DNA of 64,000 nucleotides from Candidatus Allofournierella pullicola (GCA_019114225.1 DXFW01000039.1:62001-126000); one strand, 5' to 3'. Shown: positions 16,475-25,973, counted from the stretch's first letter. Translations and numbers: made by a program. Notes: generated by a model from the letters alone, not told the origin.

Positions 16475-16924
16475 TTATTCTTCTTCGGGCGCGTCGCAGT
16501 CGGTGCAGCCGTCGCACTCGCCGTCGCACTCGGTAAACTCAATGTCGAACTCAGCGCCGCAGTTGGGGCAGCTGATCTTCTCGTTGAAGAGGGTGTCCTC
16601 GTCCACCACGGTCACAGCGCCGCAGTTGGGGCAGGTGAGCTCATACTCCACCTCGGCCTCCAGCTCGCCGTCCTCGTCTTCCTCTTCCTCGTCGTCCATG
16701 TCGTCGCCGTAGACATACTCTTCCAGCTCGTCCATGTCCTCGTCCATGGCGTCCAGCTCGTCGTAGACCTGGTCCAGATCGTCGTCCAGATCGGTCACGG
16801 TGTCGCACAGCTCGGCCAGAAGGTCGTACATGGCCTTGAGCACTTTGCCCTCTTTGGTCTCCTCGCTGATCTCCAGACCTTCCATCAGGCCCTTCAGATA
16901 GGCGGCTCTCTCGTTCAGTTCCAT
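16475..16924 (-). CDS. CD1247-type protein: helical N-terminus, acidic linker, zinc ribbon
   Basis: 149 residues. The N-terminal conserved block (AAYLKGLMEGLEISEETKEGKVLKAMYDLL) matches the clostridial CD1247 N-terminal domain. A long coiled, very acidic stretch follows (about 40-92). A zinc ribbon comes last, with CPNCG at about 98-102 and again at about 118-122. The tail CDGECDGCTDCD adds four more cysteines. Role unknown. It sits directly downstream of efp, a pairing conserved in Clostridia. SD AGGAGG. A GC hairpin lies between efp and this gene, so it is probably expressed by partial read-through. Confidence 0.85.
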   Translation of the reverse strand: MELNERAAYLKGLMEGLEISEETKEGKVLKAMYDLLAELCDTVTDLDDDLDQVYDELDAMDEDMDELEEYVYGDDMDDEEEEDEDGELEAEVEYELTCPNCGAVTVVDEDTLFNEKISCPNCGAEFDIEFTECDGECDGCTDCDAPEEE

Positions 16925-16950
16925 AGGGATGTTCCTCCTATAATGGTTTA

Positions 16951-16988
16951 AAAATGAAAAGCCGGGCGGCGGCTGTGCCGCCGCCCGG
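16951..16988 (-). terminator. Partial terminator between efp and the CD1247-type gene
   Basis: Perfect 11-bp stem CCGGGCGGCGG / CCGCCGCCCGG with a 5-nt loop, followed on the minus strand by CTTTTCATTTTT. The broken T-run suggests attenuation rather than a full stop. Confidence 0.6.
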
Positions 16989-17008
16989 GGCTGATCGCGT
17001 TGCTTGGC

Positions 17009-17566
17009 TCAGGCGCGCTCCATGTACTCGCCGGTGCGGGTGTCGATGCGGATCTTGTCGCCCTCGTTGATGAACAGGGGCACGCGGATCTCAGCGCCGG
17101 TCTCCAGCTTGGCGGGTTTCAGGGTGTTGGTGGCAGTGTTGCCCTTGAAGCCGGGCTCGGTCTCGGTGACCTCCAGGACCACGAAGTTGGGAGCCTCGAT
17201 GCCGAACACGTTGCCCTTGTAGCTCAGCACCTTGACCATCTCGTTCTCCTTGACGAACTTGAAAGCGTCGCCCAGGTCCTTCTCGTTGATGGGCACCTGC
17301 TCGTAGGTCTCCATGTCCATGAAGTAGTACAGGCCGCCGTCGTTGTAGCTGTACTGCATTTCACGCCGCTCGATGAAAGCGGTGGGGAACTTGGCGCTGG
17401 GGTTGTAGCTGGTCTCGGTGACGGCGCCGGTGATGACGTTCTTGGTCTTGGTGCGCACGAAAGCGGCGCCCTTGCCGGGCTTCACGTGCTGGAACTCAAC
17501 CACCTGCAGCACCTTGCCATCCTCTTCAAAGGTAACGCCGTTGCGGAAATCGCCTGCAGAAATCAT
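17009..17566 (-). CDS. efp: Elongation factor P
   Basis: Rescues ribosomes stalled on polyproline stretches. 185 residues with the three-domain EF-P layout. The tip loop of domain I reads PGKGAAFVR, placing Lys32 where many bacteria modify EF-P. The domain II/III region contains [24 protein letters not shown] and, at the end, [29 protein letters not shown] 17566 has GGAGG 8 bp upstream. It has its own promoter. Several products in this window carry Pro-rich linkers that would need EF-P. Confidence 0.98.
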   Translation of the reverse strand: MISAGDFRNGVTFEEDGKVLQVVEFQHVKPGKGAAFVRTKTKNVITGAVTETSYNPSAKFPTAFIERREMQYSYNDGGLYYFMDMETYEQVPINEKDLGDAFKFVKENEMVKVLSYKGNVFGIEAPNFVVLEVTETEPGFKGNTATNTLKPAKLETGAEIRVPLFINEGDKIRIDTRTGEYMERA

Positions 17567-17624
17567 AAAGGATCCTCCATACTTTTTATAATCTCAAAGC
17601 TGAACCTTTGACATATCCGTAAAT

Positions 17625-17653
17625 ATTTTACCCTAAGGGCGGCTGTTTTGCAA
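17625..17653 (-). promoter_or_regulatory. Promoter of efp
   Basis: Minus strand TTGCAA (17653-17648), a 17-bp spacer and TAAAAT (17630-17625). Confidence 0.65.
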
Positions 17654-17681
17654 CCCTTTTCTGGCAAAAAGCCGCTTTGGT

Positions 17682-18542
17682 TCAGCCTTCGCTGAGGCTC
17701 TGATAATACCGTTTCATGGCCGCCGCGTCCTCCGCCTGGGTGCCGGCGGACTCGCAGATGATCACCGGCGCGAGCCCGCGGCGGTGCAGCACTTCCAGCA
17801 GCGGCTCGAAGGGCGGGCCGAACACCGTGTCCTCGAAGGTCAGATGGCGCTTTTCGCCCCCGGTGGTGTATTCGATCCGGCTGAAGTGGGCGTGGAAGTT
17901 CACCGCCCGCTCGTCGCCCAGTTCCTCGGCCATCCGGTCCAGGATAAAGGCGTACTGTTCCTCCCCTTTGATCCAGCCGCCGTCCCTCGCGTTCAGGTGG
18001 CCGAAATCGATGCAGGGGGTAATGCGCTTGTCCACCTTGCACAGGGCCAGCACCTCGTCCAAAGTGCCCAGCTGGCCCACCTTGCCCATGGTCTCGGGGC
18101 ACAAGGTGATGTCCTCAAAGCCGGCCTCGTCCAGAGCGGACTGCATGCGGGCCATGGTGTCCAACGCCTTGGCCAGCGCCTCTTCCCGGCTCTGCTTGCC
18201 GCAGCTGCCGGCGTGAAAAATGACCCGGCGGCCGCCCAGGGCCCGCACCGCGGCGGCGCTTTGCAGGATGTAGTCCACGCTGTTCAGGCGCTTTTCCTCC
18301 TCCATGCTGCTCATGGAGATGTAGTAAGGGGCGTGAAGGCTGAAATAGATCCCGTGGGTCTCAGCCCCGTCGCGGATGGTCTTTGCCAGCGCTTCGCCCA
18401 GCCGCACGCCCCGGCCGCACTGGTACTCGAAGGCGTCCAGGCCCATGGCCGCGGTGTACTGAGGCACCTGGGCGCTGGTCTTATAACCCATGGTCTTGAA
18501 GCTCTCGCTGGTGCCGGCGGTGCCGAACAAAGGCGTGCTCAC
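17682..18542 (-). CDS. TIM-barrel protein related to deoxyribonuclease IV / sugar-phosphate isomerases
   Basis: 286 residues, AP-endonuclease-2-like TIM barrel. Typical metal-ligand segments are visible: YFSLHAPYYISM, RVIFHAGSCGK, LCPETMGKVGQLGT, CIDFGHLNARDGG, NFHAHFSRIEYT, and a final IICESAG. The order and spacing of His/Glu/Asp match zinc-dependent endonuclease IV, but shorter clostridial relatives like this one are of unknown function. Start is GTG 18542 with GGAGG upstream; it overlaps the yqeG stop as GTGA. A much longer frame upstream is an artefact of running through yqeG. Confidence 0.85.
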   Translation of the reverse strand: MSTPLFGTAGTSESFKTMGYKTSAQVPQYTAAMGLDAFEYQCGRGVRLGEALAKTIRDGAETHGIYFSLHAPYYISMSSMEEEKRLNSVDYILQSAAAVRALGGRRVIFHAGSCGKQSREEALAKALDTMARMQSALDEAGFEDITLCPETMGKVGQLGTLDEVLALCKVDKRITPCIDFGHLNARDGGWIKGEEQYAFILDRMAEELGDERAVNFHAHFSRIEYTTGGEKRHLTFEDTVFGPPFEPLLEVLHRRGLAPVIICESAGTQAEDAAAMKRYYQSLSEG

Positions 18543-19042
18543 AGCAATTTGCCTCCTTTTTGGTAATAGCGGCGCAGGAAGGGCTGCTCCAGCACCCGTT
18601 TGAAGCGGATGTCCTTGCGGGCGGGGCCGCCCCGGGGCGACACCACCAGCGCCGGAATGCCGAAGAAGCTGGCGGCCAGCCGGTCGGTGAAGAGCTGGTC
18701 GCCCACGATGGCCATCTGCCGGCGCTTCACGCCGAACCGCCGTCGGGCGGCGGCCAGGCCGAAGGTGAGAGGTTTGCAGGCCATGGAAACAAAGGGCAGC
18801 CCCAGCCGGGCGGCAAAGGGGCTGACCCGGCTTTTGGTGTTGTTGCTGACGATCATCATCTTGACGCCGGCGGCGCGCATGCCGCCCAGCCAGGTTTCCA
18901 CTTCCTCGTCCAGCTGCTGGCTGCCGTGGGCAGTGAGCGTGTCGTCCACGTCCAGCACCAGCGCGGCGATCCCCTTCGCCTTCAAAAAGGCGGGGGTGAT
19001 GGCACTGACGCTGGAAAAGAGGTATTCCGGTGTGATGAGCAT
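18539..19042 (-). CDS. yqeG: YqeG family HAD-type phosphatase
   Basis: HAD superfamily IIIA phosphatase, 167 residues. Motif I is LDVDDTLT (Asp31 nucleophile, Asp33), motif II VSNN, motif III Lys in CKPLTFG, motif IV VGDQLFTD. Matches the YqeG length. ATG 19042 follows a run of G (GGGGGGG) used as SD. Translationally coupled to the downstream TIM-barrel gene by a 4-bp overlap, so the two products probably work together (inference). Physiological substrate unknown. Confidence 0.93.
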   Translation of the reverse strand: MLITPEYLFSSVSAITPAFLKAKGIAALVLDVDDTLTAHGSQQLDEEVETWLGGMRAAGVKMMIVSNNTKSRVSPFAARLGLPFVSMACKPLTFGLAAARRRFGVKRRQMAIVGDQLFTDRLAASFFGIPALVVSPRGGPARKDIRFKRVLEQPFLRRYYQKGGKLL

Positions 19043-19071
19043 GGGCAGGCGCCCCCCCCTTCATAGTCTCG

Positions 19072-19110
19072 GAAAAGCGAAAACGGGCGGGCCCGAAGTG
19101 GGCCCGCCCG
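19072..19110 (-). terminator. Terminator after rpsU
   Basis: Perfect 11-bp stem CGGGCGGGCCC / GGGCCCGCCCG with a 5-nt loop, then TTTTCGCTTTT on the minus strand. Confidence 0.8.
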
Positions 19111-19151
19111 GACGCTTGGTGCGTTGTCAGCCGGTTAACCGGCACCGCCGC

Positions 19152-19328
19152 TTACTTATACTTGCGCTTGCGGGCGGCTTCGGACTTCTTCTTGCGGCGC
19201 ACGGAGGGCTTCTCATACGCCTCGCGCTTGCGAACTTCCGCCAACACGCCGCTGCGCGCGGTGGAGCGCTTAAAGCGGCGCAGGGCGCTTTCCAGCGACT
19301 CGCCGTCCTTGACACGAACTTCCGACAT
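19152..19328 (-). CDS. rpsU: 30S ribosomal protein S21
   Basis: 58-residue basic protein of the small subunit. Reading the minus strand from ATG 19328 gives [20 protein letters not shown], then [20 protein letters not shown], and a Lys/Arg-rich end RKRKYK. This is S21 over its full length. SD GGGAGGGA lies 8 bp upstream. It has its own strong promoter and a terminator, and a hairpin at the very 5' end of its transcript. Confidence 0.97.
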   Translation of the reverse strand: MSEVRVKDGESLESALRRFKRSTARSGVLAEVRKREAYEKPSVRRKKKSEAARKRKYK

Positions 19329-19367
19329 CTTACTTCCCTCCCTTGGACCTGAGGCAGGAGTTTTGCC

Positions 19368-19389
19368 GGTACTTTAAAAGAAAAGTACC
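19368..19389 (-). promoter_or_regulatory. 5'-terminal hairpin in the rpsU leader
   Basis: Minus strand GGTACTTT-TCTTTT-AAAGTACC, an 8-bp perfect stem starting about 4 nt from the predicted transcription start. Possible mRNA stabiliser or S21 autoregulatory site (inference). Confidence 0.45.
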
Positions 19390-19399
19390 CAACATACCG

Positions 19400-19429
19400 A
19401 TTATACTATGCCTCAGAGGATTCTGTCAA
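19400..19429 (-). promoter_or_regulatory. Strong promoter of rpsU
   Basis: Minus strand perfect TTGACA (19429-19424), an 18-bp spacer and perfect TATAAT (19405-19400). Confidence 0.85.
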
Positions 19430-19476
19430 CCGGAAATTCCTCCCGGAAGGGGGTTTTCCCGATCGTTCACAAAGTT

Positions 19477-21891
19477 TTAACCTTTCACCACCAGGTTGAC
19501 CAGCTTGCCGGGCACGGCGATCTCCTTCACCAGGGTCTTGCCTTCCAGCAGAGCGGCCACCTCGGGGGCCGCCTTCACGGCGGCCAGGGTGGCGGCAGCG
19601 TCCAGGCCGGCGGCCAGGTTCAACCGGGCCTTGGGCTTGCCGTTCAGCTGCACCAGCACCTCCACGGTGCTCTCGACGCACTTTGCCTCGTCGTAAACGG
19701 GCCAGGCGGCGTGGGCGATCTGGCCCTCAAAGCCGCAGTGCTGCCACAGTTCCTCGGTGATGTGGGGCGCAAAGGGGTTCAGCAGGATCAGCAGGGTACC
19801 CAGCTCATCCTTGGTGGCGCCGGCGGCGGCGTAGAAATCATTCACCAGGCTCATCATGGCAGCGATGGCGGTGTTGTGCTTGAGCACCTCGATGTCCTCG
19901 CCCACCTTCTTGATGGTGCGGTGGATGGCGCTCTCCAGCTCGGGGCGGTAGCCCTCGCCGGGCACGATCTGGTCCGCCAGGCCCCAGACGCGGTCCAGGA
20001 AGCGCTTGCAGCCCTTGATGGACTGGGTGGACCAGGGAGCGGCCTTCTCGAAGTCGCCGATGAACATCTCGTACAGGCGCAGGGTGTCGGCGCCGTACTC
20101 GGCCACCACGTCGTCGGGGTTGATGACGTTGCCGCGGCTCTTGCTCATCTTCTCGCCGTTCTCGCCCAGGATCATGCCGTGGCTGGTGCGCTTTTTGTAG
20201 GGCTCGCTGGTGGGCACCACGCCGATATCATAGAGGAACTTGTGCCAGAAGCGGCTGTACAGCAGGTGCAGGGTGGTGTGCTCCATGCCGCCGTTGTACC
20301 AGTCCACCGGGCCCCAGTACTCCACGGCCTCCTTGCTCACGGGGGCGGTGTCGCAGTGGGGGTCCATATAGCGCAGGAAGTACCAGCTGGAACCCGCCCA
20401 CTGGGGCATGGTGTCGGTCTCCCGCTTGGCGGGGCCGCCGCACTTGGGGCAGGTGGTGTTCACCCACTCCTGATGGCGGGCCAGGGGGCTCTCGCCCTCG
20501 GGGCCGGGCTCAAAGTCGGTGATCTCGGGCAGGCGCAGGGGCAGCTCGCTCTCGGGCAGGGGCTGCCAGCCGCAATGGGGGCAGTAGACCATGGGGATGG
20601 GCTCGCCCCAGTAGCGCTGACGGCTGAACACCCAGTCGCGCAGTTTGAAGTTGACCTTGGCGTGGCCCTTGCCGTTTTCTTCCAGCCAATTGGTGATGGC
20701 CTTCTTAGCCTCTTCCACGGTCATGCCGGTGAGGAAGCCGCTGTTCACCATCACGCCGGTGGCGCAGTCGGTGAAGGCTTCCTTCTCCACGTCGCCGCCG
20801 GCCACCACCTCGATGATGGGCAGGTCAAAGGCCTTGGCGAAGGCGTAGTCGCGGGTGTCGTGGGCGGGCACCGCCATGATGGCGCCGGTGCCGTAGGTGG
20901 CCAGCACGTAGTCGGAGATGAAGATGGGGATCTCGGTGTCGTTCACCGGGTTGATGCCCTTCACGCCCTCCAGGCACACGCCGGTCTTGTCCTTGGCAAG
21001 CTCGGTGCGCTCAAAGTCGCTCTTGCGGGCGGCCTCGGCCTGGTAGGCGCGCACGGCCTCGGCGTTGGTGATGGTGCCGTTCTCCAGCCACTCCTTCACC
21101 AGGGCGTGCTCGGGGGCCAGCACCATGTAAGTAGCGCCGAAGAGGGTGTCCGGCCGGGTGGTGTAGACCACCAGATCCTCGCCGGTGGTGGCTTTGAAGG
21201 TGACTTCCGCGCCGTGGCTGCGGCCGATCCAGTTCTTCTGCTGGGTGACCACGCGGTCGATGAAGTCCAGGCCGTCCAGATCGTCGATGAGGCGGTCGGC
21301 GTAGGCGGTGATCTTCAGCATCCACTGGCTCTTGACCTTGTGGACCACTTCGCCGCCGCAGCGCTCGCAGCAGCCGTTGACCACTTCCTCGTTGGCCAGC
21401 ACCACCTTGCAGCCGGTGCACCAGTTGACGTTCATTTCCTTTTTGTAGGCCAGGCCGTGCTTATACAGCTGCAGGAAGATCCACTGGGTCCACTTGTAGT
21501 ACTCGGGGTCGGTGGTGTTGATCTCCCGGTCCCAGTCGAAGGACAGGCCCAGAGCCTGCAGCTGGCTCTTGAAGCGGGCCACGTTGTTTTTGGTGACCAC
21601 TTCCGGGTGGATGTGGTTCTTCATGGCGAAGTTCTCGGTGGGCAGGCCGAAGGCGTCCCAGCCCATGGGGTAGAGCACATTATAGCCGGCAAGGCGCTTT
21701 TTGCGGGCCACGATGTCCAGCGCAGTGTAGCTGCGGGGATGGCCCACGTGCAGGCCCTGGCCGCTGGGGTAGGGGAACTCCACCAGGGCGTAGAACTTGG
21801 GTTTCGAGTGGTCGATCTTGGCGGCGAAGGTCTTTTCGTCCGCCCAGATCTTCTGCCACTTGCTCTCAACGGCCTTGAAATCGTATTTCAC
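19477..21891 (-). CDS. leuS: Leucine--tRNA ligase
   Basis: Class I aminoacyl-tRNA synthetase, 804 residues, full length. The HIGH motif is HVGH at residues 48-51, inside [17 protein letters not shown]. The CP1 editing domain is around [17 protein letters not shown] zinc-binding pair, HCGW and CPKCGG, lies in the middle, and KMSKS near residue 578. Start is GTG 21891, the only in-frame start after an upstream stop, with GGAG before it. Last gene of the long minus-strand chain. No T-box leader is present, unlike pheST. Confidence 0.98.
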   Translation of the reverse strand: MKYDFKAVESKWQKIWADEKTFAAKIDHSKPKFYALVEFPYPSGQGLHVGHPRSYTALDIVARKKRLAGYNVLYPMGWDAFGLPTENFAMKNHIHPEVVTKNNVARFKSQLQALGLSFDWDREINTTDPEYYKWTQWIFLQLYKHGLAYKKEMNVNWCTGCKVVLANEEVVNGCCERCGGEVVHKVKSQWMLKITAYADRLIDDLDGLDFIDRVVTQQKNWIGRSHGAEVTFKATTGEDLVVYTTRPDTLFGATYMVLAPEHALVKEWLENGTITNAEAVRAYQAEAARKSDFERTELAKDKTGVCLEGVKGINPVNDTEIPIFISDYVLATYGTGAIMAVPAHDTRDYAFAKAFDLPIIEVVAGGDVEKEAFTDCATGVMVNSGFLTGMTVEEAKKAITNWLEENGKGHAKVNFKLRDWVFSRQRYWGEPIPMVYCPHCGWQPLPESELPLRLPEITDFEPGPEGESPLARHQEWVNTTCPKCGGPAKRETDTMPQWAGSSWYFLRYMDPHCDTAPVSKEAVEYWGPVDWYNGGMEHTTLHLLYSRFWHKFLYDIGVVPTSEPYKKRTSHGMILGENGEKMSKSRGNVINPDDVVAEYGADTLRLYEMFIGDFEKAAPWSTQSIKGCKRFLDRVWGLADQIVPGEGYRPELESAIHRTIKKVGEDIEVLKHNTAIAAMMSLVNDFYAAAGATKDELGTLLILLNPFAPHITEELWQHCGFEGQIAHAAWPVYDEAKCVESTVEVLVQLNGKPKARLNLAAGLDAAATLAAVKAAPEVAALLEGKTLVKEIAVPGKLVNLVVKG

Positions 21892-21949
21892 CTGACATCA
21901 ACTCCAGAAATTGATTTGTTTCAAACGGCGGCGGGCAGGCCGCGCCGGT

Positions 21950-22318
21950 TCACTGCGCGTCGGTCTCGTCCTCTTCGAACTTCACGTCCACCGGCTCGGC
22001 GTCGGCCCAAAGGTGCTCCAGATCGTAGAAGCTGCGGGCTTCGGGGTAGAACACGTGCACGATGACGGTGCCGTAGTCCAGCAGGATCCAGTTCTTGGAG
22101 TCATAGCCCTCGGTGCGCAGGGGTTTGACCTCCTGCTCGCCCAGCTGGAACTCCACTTCCTCGGCCAGGCTCTTCACATGGGTGGAAGAGGTGCCGGTGG
22201 CGATGACGAAGTAATCCGCCAGCACGGTGAGGTCCCGCACTTTGAGCACCTTCACGTCAGAGGCTTTTTTCTTGTCCAGCACCTTGGCGATGGCGGTGGC
22301 AAGCTGCAAACTTTCCAT
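21950..22318 (-). CDS. rsfS: Ribosome silencing factor RsfS
   Basis: 122 residues, Iojap/RsfS family. Binds ribosomal protein L14 and blocks subunit joining in starvation. Conserved core LTVLADYFVIATGTSSTHVKSLAEEVE, then EGYDSKNWILLDYGTVIVHVF and YDLEHLWADAE. ATG 22318 follows AAGGAG. A longer frame into the preceding gene is not used. Lies between the LCP gene and leuS, a usual clostridial order (nadD-yqeK-LCP-rsfS-leuS). Confidence 0.96.
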   Translation of the reverse strand: MESLQLATAIAKVLDKKKASDVKVLKVRDLTVLADYFVIATGTSSTHVKSLAEEVEFQLGEQEVKPLRTEGYDSKNWILLDYGTVIVHVFYPEARSFYDLEHLWADAEPVDVKFEEDETDAQ

Positions 22319-22370
22319 TGAGTTCTCCTTTCGCCGGCCCTTGCCGGCTGTTGTTGGTGGTTTTTGGGGG

Positions 22371-23669
22371 TCAGCCGCCGGCCTGTCCGGCCTCGGCCTC
22401 GGTGTCCAGCTGGCCCATATACTGCACGTTGGGGTCGGTGGACTCGCCCACGGTGGCCAGAGTGGGCACATCCAGCTGATCCACCGGGCCGCCGTAGGTG
22501 CGGAAGTACTGGTTCAGCAGATCGGTGGTCTTGGCCACGTCACAGATCAGATGGGACTGGTCGTTGTAGCGCTGGGCGGCGGAGTAGGTGGGCAGTTTGC
22601 ACATCATAATGTTGGCGCTGTCCACCTGCAAAAAGCTCACGCCCATGCTGATGAGCTCGTCCATGGGGATGTTGGTCTCCACATACTTGAGGGCCACCGG
22701 GGCCAGTTTGGCCAGGTCCCACACGGTAGCGGTGCGGATCCGGGCGAAGAGGCCCTGGTAGAAATAGCGCTGCATGTCCAGCCGGGCGATGTCCGCCTGG
22801 GCGTAGTTGCGGTTGCGCACGAAGAACTCGGCGGCCTCGCCGTCCAGGTTGCGGTAGCCCTGCTCCAGGGTGCTGCCCTTATAGGAGATGTCCTTGGGGA
22901 TATAAACTTCAATGCCGCCGAAGAGATCCACGATCTCCTTCAGGCTCTGCATGTCGATGGTGACGTAGTAGTCCACCGGCAGCTTGTACTGCTCGTGGAT
23001 CAGCTCCATCAGGCTGCCAATGCCGTCGTTGTAGAGGGCAACGGCGTTGATCTTGCCGGTGTTGCCGTGCTTGTATTCCTCGCCGGGGTAGGTGTCCCGG
23101 GGGATCTGGAGCATGTTGATCTTGTGGTTTGCCACATCGAAGTTGACGTACATGATCATATCGGTCATGCCGTCGTTGGAGCCGTCGCCGGAGTAGGCGC
23201 GGCCTTCCTCATAGTCAATGCCGCACACCAGCACGTTCACCACGTCCCCCTTGTACTCGGTGGGGGTGTTGATGATCTCGTTGATGGTGGGGTTGCCGCC
23301 CTCGGGGCTGATGGAATGGACCACCCACTGGTAGAGGCCGAACAGGCCCACGGCCAGCACGCCGAAGAAGCAGCACAGGCTGATGAGAACGGTTTTGAGC
23401 ACGCTGCCCTTTTTCTTGCGGCGGCGGGGGACCGGGCTGTGGGCAGTGTGGCCGGCAGAAGCGGGCCGGGCCGCCGCGGGCCGGGAGGCCGCGGAAGAAG
23501 GAGCATGGTAGGTGGTGCGCGCCGCGCCGGAAGAAGAAGCGGCGGACGCGCCGCTGCGGTTGATCTTGCGGCCGGTGGAAGAGGACGTTCCGCTGCTGCG
23601 GGAGGCGCCGGAGGCGCCGTGGGAGGCGGAAGACGTGTTGAGTTTTCTGTGCTGATTGGAATTGTTCAT
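22371..23669 (-). CDS. LytR-CpsA-Psr (LCP) family cell-wall glycopolymer ligase
   Basis: 432 residues. The first 88 residues are a Ser/Ala/Arg-rich cytoplasmic tail ending in PRRRKKKG. One membrane segment (about 90-115) follows, then the extracellular LCP domain with VNVLVCGIDYEEG, GMTDMIMYVNFD, INMLQIPRDTY (catalytic Arg region) and GKINAVALYNDG. LCP enzymes attach polyprenyl-linked glycopolymers to peptidoglycan. ATG 23669 has GGAGG upstream. Sits between yqeK and rsfS. The unusually long Ser-rich tail could be a phosphorylation target (inference). Confidence 0.94.
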   Translation of the reverse strand: MNNSNQHRKLNTSSASHGASGASRSSGTSSSTGRKINRSGASAASSSGAARTTYHAPSSAASRPAAARPASAGHTAHSPVPRRRKKKGSVLKTVLISLCCFFGVLAVGLFGLYQWVVHSISPEGGNPTINEIINTPTEYKGDVVNVLVCGIDYEEGRAYSGDGSNDGMTDMIMYVNFDVANHKINMLQIPRDTYPGEEYKHGNTGKINAVALYNDGIGSLMELIHEQYKLPVDYYVTIDMQSLKEIVDLFGGIEVYIPKDISYKGSTLEQGYRNLDGEAAEFFVRNRNYAQADIARLDMQRYFYQGLFARIRTATVWDLAKLAPVALKYVETNIPMDELISMGVSFLQVDSANIMMCKLPTYSAAQRYNDQSHLICDVAKTTDLLNQYFRTYGGPVDQLDVPTLATVGESTDPNVQYMGQLDTEAEAGQAGG

Positions 23670-23685
23670 GGGGCAAACCTCCGTT

Positions 23686-24258
23686 TTACCGGGTGCCGGC
23701 GATACGTTCCATATCGTCCAGCGCCCGCCGTGTGATCGGGTCGATGGTTTTGCCGCAAGCTTCCATCCACTCCACATTGTAGCGCAGGGCCGTGGCCACC
23801 GCCGTGTCCAGGTCCTGCAGGGAAAGCCGGCGCAGTTCCTCCACTTCGGGGTAGTCGCGCTCGGCGCTGATCATGTCGCTCAAAAAGATGATCTTGTCCA
23901 GTTTGGTCATGCCGGGCCGGCCGGTGGTGTGACACCGGATGGCGTCCAGCACTTCCCTGTCCTCCACACCCCAGCGGGTCTGGGCCAGGATGGCCGCACA
24001 GACGCCGTGCCACACCGGGGGCGGGCTGTTTTCAGCGTCACCCGCTATTATAGCATTTTCCCGCAGAATCTGCAATAATTCCTCTTTCGGCAGCTCTTTG
24101 GCCGCGTCGTGCAGGATGGCGGCCAGAGCCGCCTTTTCCTCGCTGGCGCCGTAGAGGCGCGCCAGTTCCACCGCCTTGTCCTTCACGTTGACGGTGTGGG
24201 TGAAGCGCTTTTTGGAAAGCGTTTTTTTCACCATTTTTTCGGCTTCGCCGTATGTCAT
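23686..24258 (-). CDS. yqeK: YqeK-type HD hydrolase (symmetrical Ap4A hydrolase)
   Basis: 190 residues. HD-domain phosphohydrolase; characterised Bacillus and Streptococcus homologues split Ap4A into two ADP. Metal ligands: His in RFTHTVNV, His50-Asp51 in AILHDAAKELP, His in the HTTGRPGM region, and Asp in IIFLSDMI. ATG 24258 with AAAGGTGA at the end of nadD, 7 bp after its stop. The pairing nadD-yqeK is widely conserved. Confidence 0.94.
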   Translation of the reverse strand: MTYGEAEKMVKKTLSKKRFTHTVNVKDKAVELARLYGASEEKAALAAILHDAAKELPKEELLQILRENAIIAGDAENSPPPVWHGVCAAILAQTRWGVEDREVLDAIRCHTTGRPGMTKLDKIIFLSDMISAERDYPEVEELRRLSLQDLDTAVATALRYNVEWMEACGKTIDPITRRALDDMERIAGTR

Positions 24259-24265
24259 TGACCGT

Positions 24266-24886
24266 TCACCTTTCGTAAAGATGGTTTTCTTCGATGACGC
24301 GCCGGGCCGCCGCGGGCACCAGGGACAGGTCCCTCCGGTGGGTGCGCAGCTCGGTGGAGGCAAGGGGCAGCGCGGGCGTTTGGGTGAAAAGCACCCGGCC
24401 GCCCTCGGCCTCAAGGGCCCGGGCGGCGGCGCGCAGTTCCGGCATGTCTCCCTCTTCCCGGCTCTGGGCCACCAGCACCGTGCGGCGCAGCAGCTCCCGC
24501 CAGCTGCGCCATTCGGTGAAGGTGGTGAGCATGTCGCTGCCCACACACAGATACACTGCCGCGCCGGGGTATGTTTGCTCCAGCATGTTCACCGTGTCGA
24601 TGGTGTAGCTTTTGCCGCCCTGGCGGATCTCCCAGTCGCTGACTTCCAGCGCCGGGAACAGGGGCTTGAAACACTCGCACATGGCAAGGCGCAGCGCCGC
24701 CGGGGTGGCGCTGGCCGCCTTGTGGGGCGGAATGCAGGCGGGCATTACCACCACCCTTGCGGGCTTTGCCGCCTCGATGGCGCTTTTGAGAAAGTGGATG
24801 TGGCCGTTGTGGGGCGGGTCGAAGGTGCCGCCGAAGAGCAGCACCCTTTCACCTTCCGCCAGCGGGCCGCGCTTTTCGCCTTCCAT
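24266..24886 (-). CDS. nadD: Nicotinate-nucleotide adenylyltransferase
   Basis: Forms deamido-NAD from nicotinate mononucleotide and ATP; cytoplasmic. 206 residues. GGTFDPPHNGH at 19-29 is the nucleotidyltransferase motif; SYTIDTV and the C-terminal STELR (family SSTxIR) are present. ATG 24886 after AAAGGAG. The window also encodes NadE, which performs the next step. Confidence 0.97.
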   Translation of the reverse strand: MEGEKRGPLAEGERVLLFGGTFDPPHNGHIHFLKSAIEAAKPARVVVMPACIPPHKAASATPAALRLAMCECFKPLFPALEVSDWEIRQGGKSYTIDTVNMLEQTYPGAAVYLCVGSDMLTTFTEWRSWRELLRRTVLVAQSREEGDMPELRAAARALEAEGGRVLFTQTPALPLASTELRTHRRDLSLVPAAARRVIEENHLYER

Positions 24887-24914
24887 GGCGCGCGCTCCTT
24901 TCGGTTTCAGGGGT

Positions 24915-25211
24915 TCACTTCAAAAGGTCGTCGAAGCGGCTCTCCTTTTTCTTTTTGAGGAAGAGCACGAACTTGGAGCCAATGACCTGTACCACCTCGG
25001 CGCCGGTCTCGGCGGCCAGCAGCTCGGCGGCCTCACGGGCGGAGTAGACGCTGGTCTCCAGCACCTTCATCTTGATGAGTTCCCGGGCGGCCAGGCAGTC
25101 GGCGGTGGACTTGATGAGGGTCTCGTCGATCTCGCCCTTGCCCACCTGGAACACCGGGTCCAGGCCGTTGGCGGCTTTGCGCAGCGCGGCGCGCTGTTTG
25201 CTTGTGAGCAT
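24915..25211 (-). CDS. yhbY: YhbY family RNA-binding protein
   Basis: 98 residues, CRS1/YhbY (CRM) domain protein that associates with pre-50S ribosomes. LTSKQRAALRKAANGLDPVFQVGKGE and the GxxG-like loop in VQVIGSKFVLFLKKKKE match the family. GGAGG upstream of ATG 25211. Part of the chain between rdgB and nadD. Confidence 0.95.
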   Translation of the reverse strand: MLTSKQRAALRKAANGLDPVFQVGKGEIDETLIKSTADCLAARELIKMKVLETSVYSAREAAELLAAETGAEVVQVIGSKFVLFLKKKKESRFDDLLK

Positions 25212-25241
25212 GAATGATATCCTCCGTTTGTGGTTTTGTGT

Positions 25242-25973
25242 TCAGCGCAGGGTGCGGGTGAGGCGGTCGCCGTCCCGCTTGTAGTCCTGCTCAAAGCCCA
25301 GGCTTTCGTCGATGGCGGTGATGGGCGCGCCCGCGCCCTCCCCCGCCGCCAGAAAGGCGGGCAGTTCCTTGTCCAGTTTGGCCATGGCCACGCCCCGGTG
25401 GCTGATGGCGTCCTTCTCCCAGTCTTCCAGCTGGGCGTAGCTGCGGCCCTCGCCGTTGGGAGCCTTGCCGCCCCCCGGCAGACCCACCTCCTCGGGGATG
25501 AACAGCGGGTCGTAGCCGAAGCCGTTTTGGCCGGCCCGCTCAAAGCCCACCCGGCCCGGGCACTCGCCCAGCACCGTCAGCTGGCGGCCACGGGGCAGAT
25601 AGAAGCACACCGCGCTGACGAACTTCGCCGTGCGGCGGCCCTCCTCCACGCCGGAAAGGGCCTCCAGGAGCTTGTCGTTGTTGGCCTCGTCGTCGCCGTG
25701 GCGGCCGCAGTAGCGGGCGGAATAGACCCCCGGCTCGCCGTTCAGCACGTCCACCGCGAGGCCGGAGTCATCGGCCAGGGTGGGCAGGCCGGCGGCCTCG
25801 CAGATGGCCTTGGCCTTGATGAGGGCGTTTTCGGCAAAGGTGGTGCCGGTCTCCTCCGGCTCCAGAGTAATGCCCAGTTCCTTCTGGCTTTTGACCGTGT
25901 GGCCCTGGGCCTCCAGAATGCGGCGGATCTCCTTGAGTTTTCCGGCGTTGCCGGTGGCGGCGCAGATGAGCAT
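25242..25973 (-). CDS. rdgB: XTP/dITP pyrophosphatase (RdgB/HAM1 family)
   Basis: Removes deaminated purine nucleotides (XTP, dITP) from the pool. 243 residues. N-terminal [46 protein letters not shown] and GFGYDPLF motifs are intact. ISHRG is near the usual end, but about 45 more residues follow, making it longer than the family norm of about 200. There is also a Gly-rich insertion before the ISHRG motif. ATG 25973 follows AAGGAG. Follows ftsY by 14 bp. Confidence 0.95.
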   Translation of the reverse strand: MLICAATGNAGKLKEIRRILEAQGHTVKSQKELGITLEPEETGTTFAENALIKAKAICEAAGLPTLADDSGLAVDVLNGEPGVYSARYCGRHGDDEANNDKLLEALSGVEEGRRTAKFVSAVCFYLPRGRQLTVLGECPGRVGFERAGQNGFGYDPLFIPEEVGLPGGGKAPNGEGRSYAQLEDWEKDAISHRGVAMAKLDKELPAFLAAGEGAGAPITAIDESLGFEQDYKRDGDRLTRTLR

